A DNA stretch of 34,246 bases from CAZOWM01 sp964583615 (GCA_964583615.1 CAZOWM010000040.1:1-34246), one strand, 5' to 3'. Shown: positions 8,730-17,300, numbered from the stretch's first letter. Notes: generated from the sequence alone by a model not told the origin. Numbers and translations are program-made.

Positions 8730-9385
8730 AATTTTTGCACGACTGGCTTAACCGTAAACACATAAGCCCTTCGGCTTTCGTATTCCACCCCTGGATATGG
8801 TTCTCTTTCGATTATCTCTATCTTTTCAAATCCACTCTTCTTTAGACAACTAAAAATAAAATCTGTAGTGAAGAACATGAAATCTATATCAATTTTCTTG
8901 CCGAGAAACTCTTCTATGTGGATTGTCTCCTCACCAATGTGGTATGTGAAAAGGAATATTCCTCCTGGCTGTAATACACGGAATACTTCACGGCAAGCTA
9001 TCTCTACTTGTTTTTCTGTGAAGTGAATTATGGCGTAGAAAGCTACTGCACCCGATATTGAGTCGTTTTCAAATTCGAGTTCAAGAATATTTCCCTTTTG
9101 GAAATGTATCTCTGGGTAAATTGTTCTAGCTTGTTCCAGTATTTTTTCTGACAGATCTAGCCCTGAGATTTCAATACCAAGATTTTTCAGGTATTTTGTA
9201 GTCTGACCGGGACCACAGCCGAAATCCCAGACCGGCCCTCTGTCCCTGATCTCTAACGAGAATCTGTGGAGTATTTCTTGGTCTTTCGGTTTCTTTTCGT
9301 GTTCACCAGAGAATGTTTCTGCATATTCCTTTGCTACCGTATCGTACAGGTTCTCTACTTTGTTTAAATCCTGTTCCATAATCAT
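8723..9385 (-). CDS. Class I SAM-dependent methyltransferase
   Basis: About 220 residues. Motif I is PVWDFGCGPGQTTKYLKNLG, followed by ISGLDLSEKILEQAR, FQKGNILELEFENDSISGAV and the post-motif REVFRVLQPGGIFLFTYH, with a C-terminal beta hairpin (FEKIEIIEREPYPGVEYESR). The SAM pocket is complete; the substrate is unknown. The start lies almost on the cassette boundary: the attC core is followed by one or two bases and then ATG-ATT-ATG with no Shine-Dalgarno. Translation must depend on upstream sequence, leaderless initiation or coupling. The stop codon is in the attC core at the other end. Confidence 0.85.
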   Translation of the reverse strand: MIMEQDLNKVENLYDTVAKEYAETFSGEHEKKPKDQEILHRFSLEIRDRGPVWDFGCGPGQTTKYLKNLGIEISGLDLSEKILEQARTIYPEIHFQKGNILELEFENDSISGAVAFYAIIHFTEKQVEIACREVFRVLQPGGIFLFTYHIGEETIHIEEFLGKKIDIDFMFFTTDFIFSCLKKSGFEKIEIIEREPYPGVEYESRRAYVFTVKPVVQKLP

Positions 9386-9387
9386 AG

Positions 9388-9459
9388 CCCTAACGACCTT
9401 TTCAGCTGCGTCCTCGCAGGCGAAGCCGAGAAGGCTTCAGCTGCAAAAGCATGTTAGGC
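9388..9459 (-). repeat. attC site of the 34-residue microprotein cassette
   Basis: Left core CCCTAAC (9388-9394) and perfect right core GTTAGGC (9453-9459). The inner arms TTCAGCTG and CAGCTGCAA, with GCGAAGCC/GGCTTC, make a 72-bp imperfect hairpin, the same length as the sites at 14295 and 18048. Confidence 0.75.
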
Positions 9460-9657
9460 TGTCATTTGCGAAGTTTTTATTGTCTCTTCGTACCGTACCT
9501 CTACGGGTGTCTTTATTCTTTGTTCGTTCCATGGAACGCAGTGTGTCGTATCCGCGAATAGCCTACTAGGTAGGATTTATTTGATGCTTACGTCTCTTCT
9601 ATCAAGTTGTACACAACTTCCATGCTTTATTTAAGGTCACCGGACAGTATTGGACAT

Positions 9658-9762
9658 TTATTTCTTCTTATCTTTTTTTATTTTTCGTTTTTCCTTTGGA
9701 TTAATGTGGGCCTTTTTCTGTTGTTCCCTTTTGCCTTTATCTTTTTTTCCCTTGTCACCCAT
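9658..9762 (-). CDS. 34-residue lysine-rich microprotein
   Basis: A short ORF below usual size cut-offs. It starts MGDKGKKDKGKREQQKK, continues with AHINPKEKRKIKKDKKK and then TAA. About half the residues are Lys or Arg, with no hydrophobic segment. An excellent Shine-Dalgarno (AAGGAG) sits about eight bases before the ATG at 9762, and the ORF lies in its own cassette between attC sites at 9388 and 9794. This makes chance unlikely. From memory, similar tiny basic proteins are annotated as hypothetical in various bacteria. A nucleic-acid-binding role is plausible from charge alone but unproven. The remaining ~200 bases of the cassette (9460-9657) hold only a small inverted repeat, AAGTTGT/ACAACTT at 9604-9619. 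Confidence 0.65.
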   Translation of the reverse strand: MGDKGKKDKGKREQQKKAHINPKEKRKIKKDKKK

Positions 9763-9793
9763 ATCTGTTTCTCCTTGCTTGAAAATGACTAGC

Positions 9794-9837
9794 GCCTAAC
9801 TGTGGCGAAACTCCGCATTCGGTCGTAGAGGTTAGCA
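9794..9837 (-). repeat. Short attC-like site
   Basis: Perfect core GCCTAAC (9794-9800) and a near core GTTAGCA (9831-9837) are only 44 bp apart, with poor pairing between them. It marks the upstream boundary of the microprotein cassette. It may be a shortened attC. Confidence 0.5.
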
Positions 9838-9996
9838 GATGAGATCCTTTGGCGTCACTGCCAAACGTCTGCAACTTGCCCGGAACTCAATCGAGAACGC
9901 TTCAGCTGGCTCGTCAGCTAGATTGGAAACAGACTAGCACAGCTTGTTGGCGGTGTCCAGTCTGATACCGTCACGTTCGCTCAGTTCTCTTCCGTC
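9838..9996 (-). other. ORF-less mini-cassette between two attC sites
   Basis: About 159 bases lie between the attC-like sites at 9794-9837 and 9997-10150, with no ORF I can support on either strand. ORF-less cassettes are known in integrons and may carry promoters, small RNAs or nothing. I see no obvious promoter or terminator here. Confidence 0.4.
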
Positions 9997-10150
9997 CCCT
10001 AACACCACCTAGCATGCGGCCCACCGGATGGCGCATAAGCTGCTACGCGGCTGGCACAGTGCAACTAAACTTGATTTGAAATGCAACAAAAGCGAAAATA
10101 ACCTCAAAACGGACCTCGATAGCGTGGTCGGCTTCATGCGCTTGTTAGGC
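9997..10150 (-). repeat. Long attC-like site (154 bp) of the mini-cassette
   Basis: Core CCCTAAC (9997-10003) and perfect core GTTAGGC (10144-10150). The outer arms pair imperfectly: CCTAGCATGCGGCCCACC at about 10009-10026 with GGTCGGCTTCATGCGC near the right end. The centre is unpaired and AT-rich, giving a length like Vibrio-type repeats. Confidence 0.6.
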
Positions 10151-10173
10151 GCACTCCTTTTGAATTCAATACC

Positions 10174-11005
10174 TCATTCTTGGCAGTTTGGACACAAATA
10201 GCACGCTCCCCCCAAATACTGAATCTTCTCTACTTCACCCCCACATTCAGGACATGGACGCCCAACCGCGTTCTTGTCCAACATGCGAATGTAGCCTCCT
10301 GGATTGTTGTGCAGGTCACATTCGTCATATCGGCCACCCTTCTCTATGACCTCACCAACTGTGTTTACGATGGCATGGTACAATGCTCGTCTCTGGCCTG
10401 TACTCAGGATCAGCAATCGGATGTCTGGGATGAAGACGGGCTCGAAAAAGAATATCTTGAGCAATCGCATTCCCCAGTCCCGGGATGATTTGGTCTTGTG
10501 TCAACAATGCCTTTGCGCTCCGCTTCTTTCCTTCTACAAGGTTATCCATGAGGGCACACAAGTAGTCAAAGGTGAACTCAGGCTCTATTGGCGTGGTTCT
10601 CATTCCCTTGACATACTGTCTGTTTTGCCCTTCGCCTTTCTTGTAGAGTTCCATGGCTCCCCACATCTGAGTGGTTGCGGTGAGAAAAGAGTCATCCTCA
10701 AATGTGATGTACAGATGATACTTCTTCGGCACCTTTGACCCGGGAGGATGATGAAGCACCTTGCCCCCGCATTCACCCAGCAACAACACATACCCAGGCT
10801 CAAGCGGAATGAAGAGCCATTTTCCTTTTGCCCGTGCTTCTCCGATCGTCTTCCCTTTCGTTAATCTGTCAAACTCCTCATGGCTCCTATTGTACCAGAC
10901 GAACTTATGGGGACTGTTTCCCAATTGCCCTCTCTGGATTGTCTTTCCTTTCAGCGTGATATTTACCTGCTTGGCTAAGGTCACAAACTCGGGTAACTCG
11001 AACAT
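10174..11005 (-). pseudogene. Fpg/Nei-family DNA glycosylase (AP lyase), one frameshift
   Basis: The N-terminus MFELPEFVTLAKQVN is followed by the beta-sandwich (KGKWLFIPLEPGYVLLLGE, TTQMWGAMELYKKGE). Next come the helix-two-turn-helix (LLTQDQIIPGLGNAIAQDIL) and a C-terminal zinc finger with two CPxC pairs. These are the parts of a base-excision-repair glycosylase. Near 10403-10411 the frame shifts after HPRHPIAD; removing one base joins LSTGQRRALYHAIVNTVGEV and the finger. It is either a natural pseudogene or a 1-bp sequencing error. The residue after Met is Phe, not the catalytic Pro of MutM/Nei. The ATG at 11005 has AGGAGG six bases upstream. Confidence 0.85.
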
Positions 11006-11057
11006 TTCTGACCTCCTGTATTGCCAGTTTCGGTACCATTCCAAGATGGTGAAGTGC

Positions 11058-11113
11058 GCATAACGTTTAATTCAGCAGCGGCGTTAGCCGTCCGCAGGAA
11101 TGATTTGTCATGT
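11058..11113 (-). repeat. attC site of the 2TM-protein cassette
   Basis: Left core GCATAAC (11058-11064) and degenerate right core GTCATGT (11107-11113). The arms TTCAGCAGCGGC and GCCGTCCGCAGGAA carry the usual unpaired T. Confidence 0.65.
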
Positions 11114-11147
11114 GAATTCTATAGCTGTGGATTTTGTCTTTCCAGGA

Positions 11148-11426
11148 TCATTGCTTCTTTGAAGCTTCTTTCTTCATTTCTTTTTCAATCTTCTGTTCTG
11201 TGATAGCTGATCCTCCAGAAAAAACGAAGACTCCCAACGCATGAAAAAACACACCAATGCCCCATCCAATGAGCGGCCACTTGAACCATAAGTATTGGGT
11301 AGATGTACTTAAATTAATAATTATGAGCAAAATACTTACAGCTATGTAAACTGATAGATGAATGTAAATTCCAAACTTTGCTTCTACCCTTTTTTTAGCT
11401 CTTTGGTAAGCTTCCTGATTTTCCAT
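11148..11426 (-). CDS. Small 2TM-domain membrane protein
   Basis: 92 residues. A short charged N-terminus (MENQEAYQRAKKRVEAK) is followed by two hydrophobic segments: FGIYIHLSVYIAVSILLIII (about residues 18-38) and WPLIGWGIGVFFHALGVFVF (about 50-69). The tail is Lys/Glu-rich (ITEQKIEKEMKKEASKKQ). This is the layout of the 2TM domain family, often found in regulators or alone; the function is unknown. No Shine-Dalgarno precedes the ATG at 11426. A single-gene cassette. Confidence 0.8.
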   Translation of the reverse strand: MENQEAYQRAKKRVEAKFGIYIHLSVYIAVSILLIIINLSTSTQYLWFKWPLIGWGIGVFFHALGVFVFSGGSAITEQKIEKEMKKEASKKQ

Positions 11427-11457
11427 AACGTTTTCTACATAGTGGTTAATATTCTAG

Positions 11458-11530
11458 CACATACCGTTTGAGCTCACTGGTTTTTACGAAGCGTAGCGGA
11501 GTAAAAATCCAGTGCAGCGATTTGTTATTT
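11458..11530 (-). repeat. attC site, near-copy of the one at 14295
   Basis: From GAGCTCACTGG to GCAGCGATTTGTTAT this site differs from 14306-14363 at only three positions. The stem TTTTTAC/GTAAAAA, with unpaired T and C on the right arm, is fully kept. Core sites are weaker (ACATACC, GTTATTT). Only 17 bases separate it from the next attC at 11548. Confidence 0.85.
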
Positions 11531-11547
11531 GTTTTTTCATTTTATAC

Positions 11548-11677
11548 TCTCAACTGTTTGAATATTGGACGTTGGGCACTTCCAAGCAACTACATTCAAA
11601 TCGCTATAATTTATATTTAATGAACTCACTTTAAATTTTACTACTATCCGCTCAATGCCCCATATTTATTGTTAGCG
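11548..11677 (-). repeat. Long attC-like site (130 bp) of the 11687-12517 cassette
   Basis: Core TCTCAAC (11548-11554) and core GTTAGCG (11671-11677). The outer arms AATATTGGACGTTGGGC and GCTCAATGCCCCATATT pair imperfectly. The centre is AT-rich. Confidence 0.5.
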
Positions 11678-11686
11678 TTACGTGCA

Positions 11687-12517
11687 CTATTCCTGCATGT
11701 CCATTTTTGTTTTTGTATATTTTAGTTTAAGCCCAGTAGTATCTTGATATTTGCAGCAGTCATAGTTCCAATCAGAAGAGATAAGTCTATTATGAAATGG
11801 ATTCTCAGCTTCATTTTCAATGGCTCTCATTAAATGAATGGCCTGACCATTTGATTTAACAACACGCTCAATCTCGAGAAGTTCTTTTTCTAAATTCCAA
11901 CCAATTGCATTCGAAGTCAATAAAATATCAACCGAATTGTCAGGAAGTGGAATTGAATCAAGAAACCCATCTATTGCATAAATGTTACTACAGTTTTCTA
12001 TATTCGCCTTTTCTCTAATAAAGTTGCGAAAACTGCTAATAGGTTCAATAGCGTATACAATACTTGCATATTTTGCTAATAGGAATGCAAGCATGCCCGT
12101 GCCAGCACCAACATCAGTAACAACTTTGCCTTCAAGTAATCCTATTGAAATTATCTCTTTAATATCCCATGAAAATTTAACCTTATCGTCATATATTTCA
12201 GGGTATTTATTATAAACTATAAGGTCGGCAATTTCCCAAATCAGCACATCACAAGATTCATTGATAACATCTTTATCATTTATTACTTTGTTTTCTTTTA
12301 AAATAGTGTTAATGAAATTCTCAATTGAGGAATATTTTGATATCAGGAAGCGTTGAATAAACGGATATGTGCGAAGCAATACAGAAAACTCCTTTTGTGG
12401 GACACGGTCAGGTAGATATTTAATCTGAAAGGATTCTAAATGAAGTAAATCTTCTGCATTCAGTTTAATACCACTAAATAGTTGCTTAAGTTTTGTTGAA
12501 TATTTCATATTATTCAT
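11687..12517 (-). CDS. Class I SAM-dependent methyltransferase with N-terminal helical extension
   Basis: 276 residues. The first ~125 residues are a mostly helical region without a recognised domain. The methyltransferase core follows: VVTDVGAGTGMLAFLLAKYA (motif I), IVYAIEPISSFRNFIREKA, IYAIDGFLDSIPLPDNSVDI, NLEKELLEIERVVKSNGQAI. It resembles other DUF-type methyltransferases with long N-terminal extensions. The substrate is unknown. The gene is very AT-rich, unlike the catalase next to it. The start at 12517 has AGGAA about nine bases upstream. About 130 bases (12518-12649) between it and the next attC hold nothing I recognise. Confidence 0.82.
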   Translation of the reverse strand: MNNMKYSTKLKQLFSGIKLNAEDLLHLESFQIKYLPDRVPQKEFSVLLRTYPFIQRFLISKYSSIENFINTILKENKVINDKDVINESCDVLIWEIADLIVYNKYPEIYDDKVKFSWDIKEIISIGLLEGKVVTDVGAGTGMLAFLLAKYASIVYAIEPISSFRNFIREKANIENCSNIYAIDGFLDSIPLPDNSVDILLTSNAIGWNLEKELLEIERVVKSNGQAIHLMRAIENEAENPFHNRLISSDWNYDCCKYQDTTGLKLKYTKTKMDMQE

Positions 12518-12649
12518 TTTTTTTAATTCCTGATTTACTCTGAATTATATATTCTTTCATTTAAGACCTCATCTTTCGTTTTGTTGTTGATTAAAAACGT
12601 GTTCATTTCAGGATAAACCATAGTCTGTATTTTATATATCCAATGCACT

Positions 12650-12723
12650 ATATAACGTCAGCAGCACCGGCGTGGTAAAGCGAGGCGCGCTTTTCCACGT
12701 CAGAGTGGATGTAGTCGTTATGC
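12650..12723 (-). repeat. attC site of the catalase cassette
   Basis: TATATAACG at the left and CGTTATGC at the right (cores ATATAAC 12650-12656, GTTATGC 12717-12723) enclose a strong inner hairpin, GTGG-AAAGCG / GCGCTTTTCCAC. It stops ten bases short of the catalase stop codon. Confidence 0.65.
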
Positions 12724-12732
12724 TTCCCGTTG

Positions 12733-14178
12733 TCAGGATAGTCCTAAACCCTGTGCAATGCCATCGCCATAGTTTTGATCGGCTCTGCGGAAGTGTTCAA
12801 CCATTTTCTTCTGGATGTCCTTGGGAACTTTGCCAAGAGTGCCCACAATATTCTGAATCAGTCTTTGCTGCTCGTCAGTCGGCAGCAAACGGTAGAGGTT
12901 GCCCGGCTGGATGTAATCGTCATCGACTCCACGTTTCTGTTCATACCGGACCGCGTCACCGGAGATTTTGAGCGGCGGCTCTCTGTAGGCGGGATCTGCT
13001 TTGGGTCCGCCGAAGCTATTGGGTTCATAATTCGGTAAAGATCCTCCGTTATCGTCGAATCTCATTTTTCCGTCACGCTGATAGTTATTCACCTTGGCGG
13101 CATGCGGATAATTGATCGGCAGACGCTCGAAGTTGGCGCCAAGGCGGTAACGGTGAGCATCAGCATAGGCGAAAATGCGTGCCTGGAGCATTTTGCAGGG
13201 AGAGAAGGAAATGCCAGGGACAACGTTTGCGGGCGAGAAAGCAGACTGTTCCACTTCAGCGAAATAGTTCTCTGGATTCCTATTCATCTCGAGCACACCA
13301 ACCTCGATAAGCGGGTAGTCCCCATGAGGCCATACTTTGGTTAAGTCGAAGGGGTTCCACCGATAGTCCTCCGCCTCCTTCTCGGGCATGACCTGAATGG
13401 AAAAAGTCCACTTCGGGTATTCTCCGTTCTCTATCACCTCAAATAGCTGCTTTGTGTGATAGTCCGGGTCTTTTCCCGCAAGTTTATCGGCCTCTTCCTG
13501 AAACATGCATTGGATGCCTTGTTGCGTCTTGAAATGGAACTTGACCCAGAAGCGCTCGTCGTTAGCATTGATGAAGCTGTAGGTATGACTGCCGTATCCA
13601 TTCATGTAGGGGATGCCTTTGGGAATGCCGCGATCAGAAAACAGGATAGTTATCTGGTGCAGTGCTTCTGGAACCTGCGACCAGAAATCCCACTGCATCG
13701 TGTCATTCTTGGCGTTCGTTTTGGGATCTCGTTTCTGTGTGTGAATGAAATCCGGAAATTTGATGGCGTCGCGGATGAAGAAGGTTGGTGTGTTGTTGCC
13801 GACCATATCCCAGTTGCCTTCTTCTGTATAGAACTTAAGAGCAAACCCGCGAACATCACGAACCGTGTCAGAGGAACCCTTTTCGCCAGCAACGGTTGAG
13901 AAACGACCGAATACCTCGGTCTCCTTGCCCACTTCGGAGAAAAGCTTGGCCTTCGTGTACTTCGTGATGTCCTTGGTCACAGTGAAAGTGCCGTGTGCAC
14001 CTGCTGCTTTAGCATGAACAACACGCTCGGGGATGCGCTCCCGGTTAAAATGGGCCAGCTTCTCAAGAAGATGGTGATCCTGTAATAATGTTGGTCCTCG
14101 TTCTCCAGCAGTCAGAGAGGTCTGATTGTCTGATACTGGAATGCCGGCTGCTGTGGTCAGTTTCTTTTCCTTACTCAT
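12733..14178 (-). CDS. katA: Monofunctional haem catalase, small-subunit (clade-3-like)
   Basis: 481 residues, usual for small-subunit catalases; converts hydrogen peroxide to water and oxygen. The distal haem His is in RVVHAKAAGAHGTF (about residues 53-66) with GRFSTVAGEKGSSDTVRDVRG. The distal Asn is in NWDMVGNNTPTFFIRD. The proximal haem-ligand Tyr is in ARIFAYADAHRYRLG near residue 340. No flavodoxin-like C-terminal domain is present, and there is no signal peptide. AAAGGAG sits about nine bases before the ATG at 14178. An 18-codon ORF ends just upstream (14192-14248), suggesting translational coupling or regulation. It is an intact cassette gene, flanked by attC sites at 12650 and 14295. 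I am sure of the family; the symbol is by similarity only. Confidence 0.95.
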   Translation of the reverse strand: MSKEKKLTTAAGIPVSDNQTSLTAGERGPTLLQDHHLLEKLAHFNRERIPERVVHAKAAGAHGTFTVTKDITKYTKAKLFSEVGKETEVFGRFSTVAGEKGSSDTVRDVRGFALKFYTEEGNWDMVGNNTPTFFIRDAIKFPDFIHTQKRDPKTNAKNDTMQWDFWSQVPEALHQITILFSDRGIPKGIPYMNGYGSHTYSFINANDERFWVKFHFKTQQGIQCMFQEEADKLAGKDPDYHTKQLFEVIENGEYPKWTFSIQVMPEKEAEDYRWNPFDLTKVWPHGDYPLIEVGVLEMNRNPENYFAEVEQSAFSPANVVPGISFSPCKMLQARIFAYADAHRYRLGANFERLPINYPHAAKVNNYQRDGKMRFDDNGGSLPNYEPNSFGGPKADPAYREPPLKISGDAVRYEQKRGVDDDYIQPGNLYRLLPTDEQQRLIQNIVGTLGKVPKDIQKKMVEHFRRADQNYGDGIAQGLGLS

Positions 14179-14191
14179 TGTCTTACTCCTT

Positions 14192-14248
14192 TCAGGTTTG
14201 GTTGATTCTCTGATTAACTGAGTGTTTTATGTTAACCGCGAGGTGCAT
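14192..14248 (-). CDS. 18-codon leader ORF upstream of catalase
   Basis: Reads MHLAVNIKHSVNQRINQT then TGA. A very strong Shine-Dalgarno (AAAGGAGGTGA) lies about ten bases before its ATG. Its stop lies just before the AAGGAG of the catalase gene, 13 bases from the catalase ATG. The GAGGTG at its start codon can also pair with the CACCTC of its own Shine-Dalgarno, forming a hairpin that would hide the site. It could be a leader peptide or a translation enhancer delivered with the cassette. Coding is inferred from the ribosome-binding site and position only. Confidence 0.5.
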   Translation of the reverse strand: MHLAVNIKHSVNQRINQT

Positions 14249-14294
14249 GATTTTTCTCACCTCCTTTTGTCGCATTAGGGACTCTTATTCTTGA

Positions 14295-14366
14295 GCATAA
14301 CGACTGAGCTCACTGGTTTTTACGGAGCGCAACGGAGTAAAAATCCAGTGCAGCGATTTGTTATAC
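14295..14366 (-). repeat. attC site of the R-M fusion cassette
   Basis: Cores GCATAAC (14295-14301) and GTTATAC (14360-14366). The arms AGCTCACTGGTTTTTAC and GTAAAAATCCAGTGCAGC pair perfectly except for an unpaired T and C. This is the clearest hairpin in the array and a near-copy of 11458-11530. Confidence 0.85.
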
Positions 14367-14375
14367 AGGTTTTTT

Positions 14376-17300
14376 TTATGCTAATTCCTGCATCAACGAT
14401 GATTTCCAGGTCTTATGTCGACTTTCTTTAATTGCCTGAAAAAATTCCGTAATATCTTCGGGTGACAAAAAGTAGAAATAATACTTCCAGTCAATTTTTC
14501 TATCTTTCAATTTTACGTTCAAAACCTCAAAATGCTCTTTCCCGTCTCGATATTTTGCTCTGTTTTTTTGCTTTGTGTCTCCATCTGCTTTCATTTCAAC
14601 AACAAGAATTTCGTTTGCTGTTTTCATTTTCTGGAAAAAGTCAGGATTAAAATTCTCACGCTTGACGTGGGTGCTTGCTTTTTCATCCGGCTTATATGAA
14701 TACGGAAACCAGTAAAAACCCTTGTCCGGTGATTTAAGAACCGAATCAAACAAATCGATATTGTTAAAAAGGGATCTGGTAAATTTGCGTTCAGGCTCAT
14801 ATGAAACATAAAATAGATTTAAGAGCGTTTTAAATTTGTTTTTGTCTATCTCAATCAAATTATCCTTAAGAAACCTGATTTCGCTTTCACTTCCCCCGTA
14901 TTTTTCAATCTTTTCCTTTACTCTTGAATAATTATTTTTATCTTCAATAAACTCATAGAGCATGGCCTGCTGCTCTTTAGGAAGAGAATCAGGCGAATCT
15001 TTACAATAAAACAGATAGCCATTGCCCTTTAAAGAACTTTCATTGAAAAACTGCGGGACCATATTTTCAACTGATACTTCTATTACAGAATCAGGCTGCA
15101 TTTTCATCCTTGGATTTTCTCTGCCGATTTCTCTCAACATCGGGCCGAAAGCCTGTTTTGCCTTGGACAGGTTTTCTCTGCTTACAAATGTTGCATCATA
15201 TCCATCTTTCTCAAGATTGCTGACAATAAATTCCTTAATTTTGGATATGTGCCAACGCCTGGAAACGCTCTGATCCTTATCTTTTAAAAATAGTTTGATC
15301 TCCTGCGCTGCCTGCTCTAATGGAACCGTGTGTTTCATTTCGACAGTAAAGCGGAACGACCCGCTTTCAGAATATAAACTTGTTTCTTCCCATTCCCTGC
15401 TTTGAGGAGAGAAGTTTACTTTATCCGGCTCTTTTGCCGGCTTTTCCTTGCTTTCGGTCGTATCCTGCACGGAGGAATATTCAAGGTTGTACAAGGGGAA
15501 TACAAGGTCGGATTTATTTTCATCGTACCCCCAGCTAAACCGGTTTTCAATCTCAAGAACTTCGTTATATAAATTGATAATATTTGATGTCCATTTTTCA
15601 TGATTATTGATCTTGACAAAAACCGAACCCGACAACCTGTCAGGGATACGAAGGCCCCGACCCAGAACCTGCGATATTAGAAGCTTTGAATTAAACGCCC
15701 GTTGTTCATGAGGCACAATTTGAAAAACATTTTTAACATCCCAGCCTTCGGTAAGCATGCTTACCGACACAATCCATTCAACCGGATTATCAGGATCATC
15801 AACTGTTTTTAACAGAGACAGATTCTCCTTGCGCGCTTTTTCCGGCTGCTCAAGTATGGATTCGACAACAGCTTTTTCATTTTTGTTTGATGGCGTGCCG
15901 GATGTCACCCAGATAACTTTTTTCGCAGCCTGTTCATAAGAGATTGATTCCTTTTCTGAAATGTATTTCACAAGGTCATTCCACACTTTAATACAGGTGA
16001 CTATTTTATCGGTAATTACGATTGTGATCGGCTTCAGTTTTTCCGAATACTTTTGCTGATTATCAAGATGGTTCTGATAGGTCTCATCAAACCCCTTGTC
16101 CTTTGTTGATTCTTCCTCAACTTTGTAATCTATTTTTTTAACAATGCCGTCATCCATTGCCTGCTTTATTCCGTATCTATAGATGACATCATGAAAATAC
16201 TCATCGCCTATATATGGTGTACCTGACAATCCAAGCAGATACTGAAACCCGTATTCCTCGTTTGTGAGAAAACCAAACCATTTTTTCACGGCAGCGTCAG
16301 CTTCGCTGTAAATGTGATGGGCCTCGTCGCTGATAACCAGTGTACGCGCCCCCTTGCCCTTAAAACTGTCTTCAATGGACGAACCTGTCCGCTGATATGC
16401 AGCGTGAATATTTTCCACACAGATATCACCGTTGAGAATGGGATCATTGGCGCTTTTTATGGCAGGGGAAGGGTAATCCGCTCCAAGCTCTTCAAGTATT
16501 TTTGTCAGCACGGCATCACCGCTGAACCGCTCAAATTTTTTCTTAAGTTCCTCTTCAATTGTCAAGGATGGGCACAGGACAAGAACCTTGTACACCAGGC
16601 CTTCAGCCAGCATTATTTGAGCAACCCCGTAAATCACCCAGCTTTTGCCGGTGCCGGTGGCAAGGTCAATGCTGTAGGACTTTTTGTCTTTTATGCGCAC
16701 ATGTTCAAGATATTCCGCTAAATCGCGGTATCGGTTCTGTAGTTTTTCACTTGTGTTAAAGGTATGAACAGCGGCTTGTTCCGTGCTGGTATATGTATCC
16801 GTAACAAAAAAATGTATAGACTTTCTTATCGCCTCGCGGACATGCTCAAAATCGACGGTTGTCAAGGCGTCAAGAATGATGTCGTTTTCGTTGGAAGATG
16901 CTTTGATTATACGTTCGATCATTTGCTCGGGTTTCTGGGTTGGATATCCAATATCTTCTTTCGCATGAGCCTGTATATTCCTTAAGTCATCCCAAAGATC
17001 AGATGCAACTTTTCCGCCCTGTTCATTCAGGTACTTTTTAACTCGCGGCCAACCGCTTGAAAAAAATATTATTCGATCCTCTTTTAGTGCAAGGTCAATT
17101 TTATTTTGCCCCCAAATCCAATGTTTGCCTTCTGGCGGGTTTAAGGAACCATATTTACCAAAATTTCTGGCAGGCCCTTGACCTGCTTGGGTTAAATCAA
17201 AAGAACCATATCTTCTGCCGCTGCTACTTTCAATATACCTGTAGGTTGTTTTGATATATTTCTCACTGAAATCGGTATAAACAGGTTCGTATTTGAAAGC

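Noticed and set aside
9607..9792. Plus-strand ORF of about 61 residues rich in Phe and Leu, looking like a small membrane protein
   Set aside because: It is the antisense shadow of the lysine-rich microprotein, which has the ribosome-binding site; Lys codons read backwards give Phe/Leu.
16314..16721. Long plus-strand ORF opposite the R-M fusion gene
   Set aside because: Fully contained in a convincing minus-strand gene, with no family features or ribosome-binding site.
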